A DNA stretch of 33,707 nt, from contig RFII01000037.1 in the NCBI GenBank assembly GCA_003695265.1, forward strand, positions 1-33,707. Direction: 5' to 3'. This DNA comes from Candidatus Woesearchaeota archaeon (lineage in GTDB: Archaea; Nanobdellota; Nanobdellia; Woesearchaeales; J072). This document shows, piece after piece, positions 9,911-16,379 of this stretch (its first letter is position 1; each line of letters starts with the position of its first letter). The notes under the pieces are model-generated. The model did not search any database. It had not been told where the DNA came from and was given only the letters and a program-made list of their open reading frames with translations. The position numbers and the translations under genes are program-made.

Positions 9911-9916
9911 ACCCGT
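9902..9916 (+). other. Short GC-rich inverted repeat spanning a stop codon
   Basis: ACGGGTTAAACCCGT is a perfect 7-1-7 inverted repeat. As RNA it would fold a 5-bp ACGGG/CCCGU stem around the UAA of the upstream gene. There is no U-run after it, so it is more likely an intercistronic processing or coupling element than a terminator. Confidence 0.4.
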
Positions 9917-9934
9917 TAAATTCTGGGTGTTTGA

Positions 9935-11110
9935 ATGAAAAAGATTGTTTGTTTTATTGTATTTCTCATATTTGCTCAAACAGCTTTTGCAATAGGCATC
10001 GGTGGCTCAGAGCTTAATCCGAGTGTTGTTTTTGAGCCGAACCTGAATCTTAAGTATTCTTATCAAATCATAACAACTTTATCAGAGCCAAGCGATTATG
10101 AGGTTTATGTCAAGATGGGTAAAAATGATAATATTGACCTGACAAAATATGTTACTATAGAACCCACAACCCATTTTTCTAATGTTAAACCTGGAGATAA
10201 CCCTTATTTTACTGTTAAGGTAAATCTTCCCGAATCAATTGAGGAGCCAGGTTACCATTCCATTATTGTTGGCGTTGTGGAAGCGGAGACACAAGGAGGA
10301 GCACTTAATTCTAGGACAGCGGCAGAAACATACATAACAATACTGTCACTTTTCCCTGGCAAGCTTCTTAAGTCACAAGTTTCTGTTCGCAACACCAATG
10401 CTGATGAGGAAACAGAGGTAAAGGTTAATGTCCAAAACTTAGGAGAGGAAACAATCAATTCTGTAAAGGCAAAAATCCAGGTTTTTGACTCAGATAATAA
10501 TGTTGTGAGAGAATTAACAACGAAGTCAATATCATTGGGCCCTGGAAAGAAAGATGTCATAAAAGAGCCGCTTAGCGTTCAGGGCTTACAGCCTGGTGAG
10601 TACAGCGTAAAGGCTTTTATAACTTATGACGGGAGAGAGGATTCTGCAGAGAACACATTTAAGATAGGTGAGCTTTCTGTCAATATTGTTGATTATTCTA
10701 AGGTATTTTATTCAAACCAGATAAACGAGTTTAACATTCAGGTTGAAAGTGTTTGGAACCATCATATCAAGGATGTTTACGCAGAGGTTATTGTTGAGAA
10801 TAAAAGGGTAAAGACACCAACAACGAGCATTGATCCGTGGCAGAAAAAGATAATAACAGGGTACTTTGACACAAGAGGCATAAAGCCGGGCACTTACGCT
10901 GGACAAATTATAGTCCATTTTAATGGAAAGACAAGCTTAAAGGATATTCAAGTGCAGATAGTGCATCCAAGAGAGGTTGAAAGCCCAAGAGAATCTGCCT
11001 TAAAGAACATAAGCCTCACAGTGATTATGATTGCAGTTGTTGGAATACTCGCAATAATTGATTTGGTGTTTATTCTTGCAAGGAAGAAACAGGACAATAA
11101 GAAAAAATGA
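9935..11110 (+). CDS. Secreted C-terminally membrane-anchored beta-sandwich protein (paralogue of 7718-8944)
   Basis: Product of 391 residues with a signal peptide (IVCFIVFLIFAQTAFAIG) and a C-terminal TM helix at ~360-382 (LTVIMIAVVGILAIIDLVFI) with a lysine-rich cytosolic tail (RKKQDNKKK). Between them are CARDB/NEW3-like beta sandwiches: VQNLGEETINSVKAKI, GLQPGEYSVKAFITY and VESVWNHHIKDVYAEV. It is a full-length paralogue of 7718-8944, sharing domain order and the closing HFNGKTS segment. A GGTG motif at ~9925-9928 precedes the start. The 4-bp overlap with the next gene implies coupling. A surface scaffold role is inferred. Confidence 0.8.
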   Translation: MKKIVCFIVFLIFAQTAFAIGIGGSELNPSVVFEPNLNLKYSYQIITTLSEPSDYEVYVKMGKNDNIDLTKYVTIEPTTHFSNVKPGDNPYFTVKVNLPESIEEPGYHSIIVGVVEAETQGGALNSRTAAETYITILSLFPGKLLKSQVSVRNTNADEETEVKVNVQNLGEETINSVKAKIQVFDSDNNVVRELTTKSISLGPGKKDVIKEPLSVQGLQPGEYSVKAFITYDGREDSAENTFKIGELSVNIVDYSKVFYSNQINEFNIQVESVWNHHIKDVYAEVIVENKRVKTPTTSIDPWQKKIITGYFDTRGIKPGTYAGQIIVHFNGKTSLKDIQVQIVHPREVESPRESALKNISLTVIMIAVVGILAIIDLVFILARKKQDNKKK

Positions 11111-11517
11111 GAAGGCTTGTTCTGATTTTTATAGTGGGTGTGCTTTCTATAATATTAACTCTTTTTCTTTACAGCTTTTACAGTGTTGCTTTTGTGAAGT
11201 ATGTTCCGATGAGTGTTGAAGTTGGCAGGGGGGTTGGGTTCAGCCTTGACACAGACATCCTGGACTTTGGGAAAACATTTCCAGGAGGCGTTCTGTCAAG
11301 GGAGATAATTGTAAGCCACAACGTGGATGAAAGGCTGAAAGCACGTATAATTCCCACAGGGGAGATTAAAGACTGGGTTTATTTGTCAGATAATAATTTT
11401 CATTTAGCAAAGAATGAGGTAAGAAAACTGGCTGTTTTTGTTTATGTTCCTAAGAACACATCCTTTGGGAATCATACAGGCACGCTTAGAGTGTTTTTCC
11501 AGAGAACAATAACATGA
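11107..11517 (+). CDS. Small membrane-anchored beta-sandwich protein
   Basis: Product of 136 residues: one N-terminal TM helix (LVLIFIVGVLSIILTLFLYSF, ~4-24) and a ~100-residue outer domain (DTDILDFGKTFPGGVLSREIIVSH...TGTLRVFF) that resembles the NEW3/HYDIN-like sandwich in the 570-residue protein downstream (DPELLKVFLNIGEVQERQVVISN...YTGNLVF). The start overlaps the previous gene by 4 nt. It is the last gene before the RHH promoter and is probably a component of the same surface assembly. Confidence 0.75.
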   Translation: MRRLVLIFIVGVLSIILTLFLYSFYSVAFVKYVPMSVEVGRGVGFSLDTDILDFGKTFPGGVLSREIIVSHNVDERLKARIIPTGEIKDWVYLSDNNFHLAKNEVRKLAVFVYVPKNTSFGNHTGTLRVFFQRTIT

Positions 11518-11609
11518 TATATCTAAAACATATCATTATGATATATAGTTAATAGTTATTTAGTTCTATTTGGAAATATTTATATATCATTTTGATACTA
11601 ATAGGATAT
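11514..11609 (+). promoter_or_regulatory. Promoter with ATATCAT/ATGATAT operator-like repeats before the RHH gene
   Basis: A TATA box (ATTTATATATC, ~11578-11588) ends ~21 nt before the ATG at 11610, so the mRNA is probably leaderless. A perfect 15-bp palindrome ATATCATTATGATAT sits at 11530-11544, a related half-site overlaps the TATA box (ATATCATTTTGATAC, ~11583-11598), and ATGATATATC occurs at 11514. Repeated half-sites around the promoter of a ribbon-helix-helix gene suggest autoregulation. Confidence 0.55.
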
Positions 11610-11795
11610 ATGGATGAGCTTATTCACGTACGCGTTGGCAGAGAGTTAAAGAGGCAGATGCAAAAACTGATTGATTTGGGTCTTTTTTCCAATCAGGCAG
11701 AGATTGCACGCGAGGGCATAAGAAATCTTCTCTTAAAATATAACAAGGAAATAGTGGAAGCCTTAAAAAACAAAAATGGAAAGAATATCAAATAA
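11610..11795 (+). CDS. Ribbon-helix-helix (CopG/Arc-type) transcriptional regulator
   Basis: Product of 61 residues. ELIHVRVGRELKRQMQKLI forms the beta strand and first helix, and LGLFSNQAEIAREGIRNLLLKY the turn and second helix of an RHH dimeric DNA-binding fold; GLFSNQAE..REGIR is the typical signature. The ATG at 11610 was chosen over a TTG at 11592 because the TATA box lies ~25 nt upstream of it and the upstream codons overlap the control repeats. It overlaps the next gene by 20 nt, so the two are probably cotranscribed. It probably represses its own promoter and may control the surface-protein genes on either side. No toxin gene of the type II kind is adjacent. Confidence 0.8.
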   Translation: MDELIHVRVGRELKRQMQKLIDLGLFSNQAEIAREGIRNLLLKYNKEIVEALKNKNGKNIK

Positions 11796-13488
11796 CCGCA
11801 TAGCTTTGATAGCAATAATAATAATGTTTATATCACTTTTAACTAATTGGATGATCATTTACACGACAAAACAGCAGATTCCTGTAGGAGCTGTCACTAA
11901 AGGAAAAGTAAGCATATGCATAAATGAGCCTCCGGAGCTAAGTGTTCCCTGCAACAATAAAGGGTATGTTGGTTGCAGGTATTATTGTGATGCTGATGCA
12001 ACAGACCAGTTCAGCACAGAGTTTTATTTTAATGATGACACTGATTTATTTGACATAAATGAGACAACAGGAATTATTGACTTCACTCCTGTTGAGAATG
12101 AGAGTGGGAATTATTCAATCAACATCAGTGTTAGCGAGCCTGCCAACTGCTCTAATAATGAGAGCTCACAAATATTAAACCTTTCAATTTCAGCCAATGT
12201 TTGCGGAGACGGAATTTGCGTAGCGCAATGCGGGGAAAACAGAAGAACGTGCTCTGCTGACTGCGGCAGCAGCTCAAACCAAGCAGCCGGAAGTGGAGGA
12301 GGCGGTGGGGGCGGTGGAGGAGCAATTCCCTCTCCTGACCAGTTGGACGCGCTTCCGTCATTTGACTTTGACCCAGAGCTTTTGAAAGTGTTCTTAAACA
12401 TTGGGGAAGTCCAGGAAAGGCAGGTTGTTATTTCGAACACAGGCACAAAAGACATTAACATAAATATTGAGTTAGAGCAGCTGCAAAAATATGTTTCCTT
12501 ATCAGAGAATGAGTTCTTCCTGCCAGTGGCAGCATCAAAAACAATCAGCATAAAATTCGATGCAAAAAACACCCAGCCAGGAGTATACACGGGAAATTTG
12601 GTTTTCACATCAGGCATTGTGAAGAAAAAGCTTCCCATAATTATTGAGATAGAGTCAGTTGGGATTAAGCTTGATTTAAGAGTTTCAATTCCAGAAGAAT
12701 TCCAGATGATTGAAAAAGGAGAAGATATTGCAGCAAAGATTGCGCTCTTCAACATGGGTGACAAAAAAGAGATTACTGTCAGCCTGAAATACGGCGTAAA
12801 AGACATGAATGATATGGTAATAGTGTCAGAGCAGGAAGACGTGCAGCTCACAACCTCGCTTGAATTGCTGAAAAGGCTTGATTTGCCGTATGACATCAAC
12901 AAAGGAAACTACGTTTATTTTGCAGAGGCCATTTACAAAGACAAGAAATCAGTAAATGGTAAAATATTTGAAGTGGTTGAGGAAACAATAAGGGAAGAAG
13001 TCCCATCACCTGTAAGAGAGGACCTTAACTCAGATAAGCTGCTATCAGACATTGAGCAAAGGTTCAGCAAGCAGATGCTATTGTTCTTATTAATTTTAAT
13101 ATTGATAATAATAAACGTGTCGTACTTCACGTACAGGAAGCTAACAAGCATTGAAAAAGAGCACGCAAAGCACGCAGGAGAAAAAGAGAAGGAAAAAATA
13201 AAAGATGAAAGGAAAGAGGCAAAAAAGGACAAAATAATAAGAATATTATCAAAAGCATCAGAAACAAAAGGCAAAAGGAAAGAAAGACAGGCAATAAGCA
13301 AGATAAAAATAAAAAGGAAAGTGAAAGAAAAAGAAGAAGCATTATTAGAAAAGAAGAAGCTTGAGAGAAAAGCCGAGACACTGAAGAAAAGCTTCAAATT
13401 AAGGTATATAAGCAAACAGTCGTACGAGAAAGGAATAAAAGAAATAAACGAGGAGATAAGAAAGCTGAACAGGAAATTAAGGCAGTAA
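11776..13488 (+). CDS. Two-TM surface protein with basic cytosolic coiled-coil tail
   Basis: Product of 570 residues. TM1 is at ~8-28 (IALIAIIIMFISLLTNWMII). The ectodomain contains an Ig/cadherin-like domain (FDINETTGIIDFTPVENESGNY, ~90-120), a Cys-rich CGDGIC...GENRRTCSADCG motif (~144-166), a run of nine glycines (~173-181), and NEW3-like sandwiches (~195-400). TM2 at ~434-452 (LLFLLILILIIINVSYF) leads to a ~115-residue Lys/Glu-rich coiled coil in the cytosol. The short N-terminus before TM1 is also cytosolic. The highly basic tail could touch nucleic acid, ribosomes or a cytoskeletal partner; this is speculative. It is cotranscribed with the RHH regulator and followed by another coiled-coil gene. 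Confidence 0.8.
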   Translation: MERISNNRIALIAIIIMFISLLTNWMIIYTTKQQIPVGAVTKGKVSICINEPPELSVPCNNKGYVGCRYYCDADATDQFSTEFYFNDDTDLFDINETTGIIDFTPVENESGNYSINISVSEPANCSNNESSQILNLSISANVCGDGICVAQCGENRRTCSADCGSSSNQAAGSGGGGGGGGGAIPSPDQLDALPSFDFDPELLKVFLNIGEVQERQVVISNTGTKDININIELEQLQKYVSLSENEFFLPVAASKTISIKFDAKNTQPGVYTGNLVFTSGIVKKKLPIIIEIESVGIKLDLRVSIPEEFQMIEKGEDIAAKIALFNMGDKKEITVSLKYGVKDMNDMVIVSEQEDVQLTTSLELLKRLDLPYDINKGNYVYFAEAIYKDKKSVNGKIFEVVEETIREEVPSPVREDLNSDKLLSDIEQRFSKQMLLFLLILILIIINVSYFTYRKLTSIEKEHAKHAGEKEKEKIKDERKEAKKDKIIRILSKASETKGKRKERQAISKIKIKRKVKEKEEALLEKKKLERKAETLKKSFKLRYISKQSYEKGIKEINEEIRKLNRKLRQ

Positions 13489-13493
13489 ATAGG

Positions 13494-13550
13494 TAAAATT
13501 TATAAAGGAAAAGACACAAATGTTTTTGTGAGGTCAGAAAAACAGGTGAT
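13494..13550 (+). promoter_or_regulatory. Promoter and ribosome-binding site of the small coiled-coil gene
   Basis: A TATA box (AAATTTATAAAG, ~13496-13507) precedes a GGTGATT Shine-Dalgarno at ~13545-13551, which lies just before the ATG at 13554. Confidence 0.55.
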
Positions 13551-13553
13551 TCA

Positions 13554-13874
13554 ATGGCAAAAAAAACAAGCATGTCAAAACCAGAGATGAGGAAAAAGGA
13601 AAAAATGCTTAATGAAGCGCTTCTTGACCTCGACAGAGAGATAGAGTCATTAAGAAGGAAAAAAGCAAATCTTGAAACAGAAGTAGAAAACATTGCTGAG
13701 GACATAAAGCAAACGCAAAGCGAAGAGCGGCGCTTAAGAAGGCAGATTTCTAGATTAGTCCAGAAAGAGGACGAGCTTAATACAAAGAAGGACAAGATAA
13801 AAGAAAAGTTAGAGCTGCTTAAAGAAAAAATGGCTCGCGTGGCAAAAATAAAAGATGAGCTGCGAGAAGTTTAA
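13554..13874 (+). CDS. Small all-helical coiled-coil protein
   Basis: Product of 106 residues, almost entirely one long charged coiled coil (heptads from ~12 to 100: LNEALLDLDREIESLRRKKANLE...), without Cys, TM or signal. No family is recognised. It has its own promoter but follows the two-TM protein whose cytosolic tail is also a Lys/Glu coiled coil, so heteromeric coiled-coil pairing between the two is a plausible but unproven idea. A prefoldin-like or Smc-hinge-less fragment was considered but no signature is visible. Confidence 0.7.
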   Translation: MAKKTSMSKPEMRKKEKMLNEALLDLDREIESLRRKKANLETEVENIAEDIKQTQSEERRLRRQISRLVQKEDELNTKKDKIKEKLELLKEKMARVAKIKDELREV

Positions 13875-13902
13875 TCCTAATAGTTCTTACGATATTTCTT
13901 GT

Positions 13903-14163
13903 TTATTGTTTGCCTGATTCTTTTTTTACGCGGTCTTCCAGCACAGTAATTTTGGAGTTAAGCTTCTTTTTTGTTTCAGACACCCATTCATCATGGCCTG
14001 AGCCAAAAATGTCTATCCTAATCCTGTGCCTTTTGCCGCAGGAGCACTGGACTGCTTTATAGTGGATTTCGCTCACAAACTCAGAAGTCCATGGACCTTC
14101 AAGAGGCCTGTTGCAGTAAATGCAGTTCTCAACTATTAATTCCTCACTAAGCAAATGGTGCAT
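13903..14163 (-). CDS. Small predicted zinc-binding protein
   Basis: Product of 86 residues with CIYC at 14-17 and CSC at 40-42, a plausible four-Cys (or Cys/His, with H34) zinc site, then a helical charged C-terminus (VSETKKKLNSKITVLEDRVKKE). I do not recognise a named family. It starts 6 nt after the cutA stop and is probably cotranscribed with it on the minus strand. It may be a conserved archaeal nucleic-acid or metal-binding protein; the cutA link hints at metals but is weak. Confidence 0.7.
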   Translation of the reverse strand: MHHLLSEELIVENCIYCNRPLEGPWTSEFVSEIHYKAVQCSCGKRHRIRIDIFGSGHDEWVSETKKKLNSKITVLEDRVKKESGKQ

Positions 14164-14169
14164 ATTGAT

Positions 14170-14475
14170 TCACTCGTTTACCTGTTCTTTAACCCAGTTT
14201 TTGTATTCGCTGTTGCAACCAACCTCAAAAGAAGCGATGCAAGGCAACTCGTATGAATGAAGCCTTTTTATCTCATCCATTACCTTTTTAGCTCTGCTCT
14301 TTGTGGTTTTTATTAGGAGCACGTGCTCCTTGTCTTCAGTAAGCTTTTCTTTCCACATGTAAACGGATGTTATTGGGAAAATGTTGGCGCAAGCCGCAAG
14401 CCTTTTTTTTACAAGGGCTCGGCCTATTTCCTTTGCCTCTGAAACATCCTTGCATGGAGTATACAAAAAAATCAT
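14170..14475 (-). CDS. cutA: CutA1-family divalent-cation tolerance protein
   Basis: Product of 101 residues, the usual CutA length. Family features seen: an N-terminal strand followed by C8 and EAKEIGRALVKKRLAACANI, then SVYMWKEKLTEDKEHVLLIKT, then HSYELPCIASFEV and a closing YKNWVKEQ. CutA1 forms very stable cytosolic ferredoxin-like trimers implicated in copper or divalent-metal tolerance; the precise archaeal role is not settled. It heads a two-gene minus-strand unit with the zinc protein. A TATA-like box lies ~40 nt upstream, and repeat copy 1 lies ~130 nt upstream. Confidence 0.93.
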   Translation of the reverse strand: MIFLYTPCKDVSEAKEIGRALVKKRLAACANIFPITSVYMWKEKLTEDKEHVLLIKTTKSRAKKVMDEIKRLHSYELPCIASFEVGCNSEYKNWVKEQVNE

Positions 14476-14514
14476 TTTTTGCTAAAAGGGTAACAATGAA
14501 AATAATTGAGGTTG

Positions 14515-14526
14515 CTTTTATATTTT
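14515..14526 (-). promoter_or_regulatory. TATA box of cutA
   Basis: On the minus strand AAAATATAAAAG precedes the cutA ATG by ~40 nt, giving a short leader of ~15 nt. Confidence 0.45.
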
Positions 14527-14601
14527 TTGGTTATGAGCAGGTTTTAAGCCTCATAAAAATTAATTTATGAATAGATTATAAAAAATCATAGATTATAAGG
14601 T

Positions 14602-14725
14602 AAAGTCAACTTATGTGGGGTAAGTTTTGGTGGTGAATGGGTGGTGTGGGTGGGACTAAAAAATTTACATATTTACATAAAAACTTTTACAAGCTCACAG
14701 CACAATAAAATCGGCTTAACCAGAT
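14602..14725. repeat. Dispersed intergenic repeat, copy 1 (partner at 28625-28727)
   Basis: The ~60-bp core (14602-14662) matches 28625-28685 with only a few substitutions and one ~3-nt gap. Conserved parts: AAAGTCAACTTATGTG, a hairpin AACTTA-7 nt-TAAGTT (14608-14626), a G-rich tract (GGGTGGTGTGGGTGGGAC) and ACTAAAAAA. A weaker homologous tail includes ACAATAAAATCGGCTTAA (14702-14719) against the related CAACAAAATTAGCTTAAT. The 14476-14735 gap otherwise holds only the cutA promoter. It could be a small RNA, a terminator family or a mobile miniature element. Confidence 0.75.
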
Positions 14726-14735
14726 TATAAAAAAA

Positions 14736-15191
14736 TTAATAAAACAAGAAGTCAGTAGGCGCTCTGCCATTTTCCACAGCCATATTGGGAGTAATATCCC
14801 ATATGTTTAAACCTTGGTAATGAGAGACTATGTCTTTGTCCCCATCTCCATCAAAATCCGTCAATTCTGGTTTAATCCTAAAAGGATCTCCACGCGGTCC
14901 ATAAATTGGCAATATGTAGTCTATGAATCTTTTCCCTGCTCCGCCGTCTATATAGATCGCTGTAAAGCCATAAAGGGTTTGTTGTGCAGTAACTCTTGGT
15001 TCCTCTGTAGGAGAAATGCTTACATGCTCATCTGCAGTTCTTATATGTAAATATGGTCTTCCTAATGCAGACTGATTTTTATCACTATGAGCATCACAAG
15101 CAAGTCCGCCTAAAGCTAGAGCTCCAACAAAAAAAGCTCGTGCTATATGATTTCGACTTATTTGTCTTATTTTATCTGTAAGTGAATTCAT
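14736..15191 (-). CDS. Putative lipoprotein with Ca-binding-type FG-GAP/VCBS motif
   Basis: From the ATG at 15191 the product has 151 residues; it is supported by an AGAGG ribosome-binding motif just upstream, and a longer GTG start at 15213-15215 is less likely. The N-terminus has a basic region, then FFVGALALGGLAC, which resembles a signal with a lipobox (C at ~31). Near the C-terminus DFDGDGDKDIV is a DxDGDGxxD calcium-binding loop of the FG-GAP/VCBS/dockerin kind found in surface beta-propeller proteins, here a single copy in a short protein. The function is unknown. It is divergent from a TrmB-type regulator, which may control it. Confidence 0.7.
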   Translation of the reverse strand: MNSLTDKIRQISRNHIARAFFVGALALGGLACDAHSDKNQSALGRPYLHIRTADEHVSISPTEEPRVTAQQTLYGFTAIYIDGGAGKRFIDYILPIYGPRGDPFRIKPELTDFDGDGDKDIVSHYQGLNIWDITPNMAVENGRAPTDFLFY

Positions 15192-15228
15192 TTTGTCCAG
15201 CCTCTGATCAAACACAATTTTATTGTTT

Positions 15229-15318
15229 TTAATATATTTGTTATCACACAGTTATTACAAATAAGTATTTAAATATTTGCTGTAAATAATTTACGACAAA
15301 TAGGAAGTTTTATATACT
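15229..15318. promoter_or_regulatory. Divergent promoter and palindromic operator between the lipoprotein and TrmB-type genes
   Basis: The plus promoter is GTTTTATATACT (15307-15318), ~20 nt before the ATG at 15338, so leaderless. The minus promoter is CAAATATATTAA (~15229-15240). A perfect palindrome GTAAATAATTTAC sits at 15282-15294, 12 nt upstream of the plus TATA. An imperfect inverted repeat CAAATA...TATTTG spans ~15258-15279. Both are candidate binding sites for the adjacent regulator. Confidence 0.5.
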
Positions 15319-15337
15319 TTGAAGTTTTAGAAACCAT

Positions 15338-16078
15338 ATGGAAATTATCCAATCCTTAAAGAAATTTGGGCTTTCAGAAAAAGAAGGAAGCGTATATCTA
15401 AGTTGCTTAGAATTAGGAGAGACCACAGCAACGAATATTTCGATTAAAAGCAATCTGCCAAGAACATTGGTTTATGATATTTTGGAGAGGCTGATAAATC
15501 TTGGTCTTGTTTCTTATAATATAAAAGCAAATAAAAAGCATTTCATAGCAGCAGAGCCAAAAGAGCTACTTAGAATTTTGAAAGAAAAGGAAGAAGCAAT
15601 AAAAGAGATATTGCCTAATCTTGAAGAATTACAAAAATTAAAAGGGGTGAAGAGGCCTAAAGTTGAAATCTACGAGGGAAAAGAGGGAATGAAAACTGCA
15701 ATGAACAATATTTTACGCTCAAAGATAAAGGAATTCAGGGTTTATGGTAGCTCAAGGTCGTCTTTAGAAATAATACCTGCATTCATGGATGAATGGCATA
15801 AACAAAGAATAAAACAAAAAATACAGATGAAGGTTTTATATAATAACACAAAATCGGCAAGAGAAAAAGTAAAGGAAAAGCCAGAATCATTAAAATATGC
15901 GAGATACAAATTCATGCCCATAAAATTAGAGTCGCCTACAGCAATTGTTGTTTATAGCAACAAAGTGGCTTTGCAATCATGGACAAAAAAGCCGTTTACA
16001 GTAATGATTGAAGATGAGGAGATGGCAAAAAACCAGATGAGGTATTTTGAAGAATTATGGAAAATTGCAGAATTGTAA
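15338..16078 (+). CDS. TrmB-family transcriptional regulator
   Basis: Product of 246 residues. The N-terminal winged HTH (~1-75: LKKFGLSEKEGSVYLSCLELGETTATNISIKSNLPRTLVYDILERLINLGLVSY) is a classic TrmB domain. A short coiled linker (~80-105) leads to a phospholipase-D-like effector domain (VEIYEGKEGMKTAMNNILRSKIKEFRVYGSS...), as in short TrmB proteins that lack the sugar-binding extension. TrmB members repress or activate sugar and central-metabolism genes; the ligand here is unknown. It has its own leaderless promoter, divergent from the lipoprotein gene, which is its most likely target along with itself. Confidence 0.88.
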   Translation: MEIIQSLKKFGLSEKEGSVYLSCLELGETTATNISIKSNLPRTLVYDILERLINLGLVSYNIKANKKHFIAAEPKELLRILKEKEEAIKEILPNLEELQKLKGVKRPKVEIYEGKEGMKTAMNNILRSKIKEFRVYGSSRSSLEIIPAFMDEWHKQRIKQKIQMKVLYNNTKSAREKVKEKPESLKYARYKFMPIKLESPTAIVVYSNKVALQSWTKKPFTVMIEDEEMAKNQMRYFEELWKIAEL

Positions 16079-16135
16079 TCAAAAAAAACAGCATTATTCT
16101 GAAAATAAGGTTTGTTTTTCCTGCAAAAATCCGAT

Positions 16136-16147
16136 AAATTTAAATAG
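16136..16147 (+). promoter_or_regulatory. Promoter of tRNA-Pro and the L37Ae operon
   Basis: AAATTTAAATAG is a good archaeal TATA box. A start at ~16165-16170 would give a ~30-nt leader before the tRNA. No other TATA box lies between the tRNA and rpl37ae. Confidence 0.6.
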
Positions 16148-16197
16148 AATCCATTTTTCCGTAGTGGGTAGTTCAGACGAGCAAACTAAAAATCAAA

Positions 16198-16371
16198 GGG
16201 GCTGTGGGGTAGCTTGGTCTAGCCTTTCTGGTTTGGGTCAGCATGACTGAAAAAAGCCAGACGACCCCGGTTCAAATACAGGGTTCGGAGCGCGGCCATC
16301 GGTGTTCAGCGTTCAGAACTGAACACAGACCGCTGAGCACTGCTCGCTGATTGAAAGTCCGGGCAGCCCCA
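16198..16371 (+). tRNA. tRNA-Pro(TGG) with two introns (37/38 and 59/60)
   Basis: The 7-bp acceptor stem GGGGCTG (16198-16204) pairs with CAGCCCC (16364-16370); discriminator A is at 16371 and no CCA is encoded. The D arm is GGGT-AGCTTGGTCTA-GCCT. The anticodon stem TCTGG (16227-16231) pairs with CCAGA (16257-16261), with TT-TGG-G at 16232-16237. The T stem CCCGG (16266-16270) pairs with CCGGG (16359-16363). Intron 1 is ~16238-16255 (18 nt); its bulge-helix-bulge is relaxed, with a 3-bp TTT/AAA central helix. Intron 2 is ~16277-16357 (81 nt); TTCA/TGAA forms the 4-bp central helix with 3-nt bulges AAT and AGT, and splicing restores TTCAAAT as the T loop. The spliced RNA is 75 nt. Intron 2 contains an 8-bp GTGTTCAG/CTGAACAC hairpin. 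The gene ends 8 nt before the rpl37ae ATG. Confidence 0.9.
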
Positions 16372-16379
16372 TCAAAAAA

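Noticed and set aside
11592-11795. RHH regulator as an antitoxin of a toxin-antitoxin pair
   Set aside because: The downstream overlapping gene encodes a 570-residue two-TM surface protein with no toxin fold such as PIN, RelE or MazF.
12111-12902. 263-residue open frame on the minus strand
   Set aside because: It lies fully antisense to the 570-residue protein and its proline run is just the complement of the glycine run; no RBS or family features.
14814-15050. 78-residue plus-strand open frame opposite the lipoprotein gene
   Set aside because: The minus-strand frame has a signal peptide, lipobox and Ca loop; the plus frame has no features or RBS.
16047-16250. 67-residue open frame running into the tRNA
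   Set aside because: Overlaps the TrmB gene end, the promoter and the tRNA-Pro exon; no coding character.
16276-16357. Possible separate small RNA inside the tRNA region
   Set aside because: The hairpin-rich segment is explained as a T-loop intron, because removing it restores a perfect T arm; a stable excised intron RNA is still possible but not claimed.
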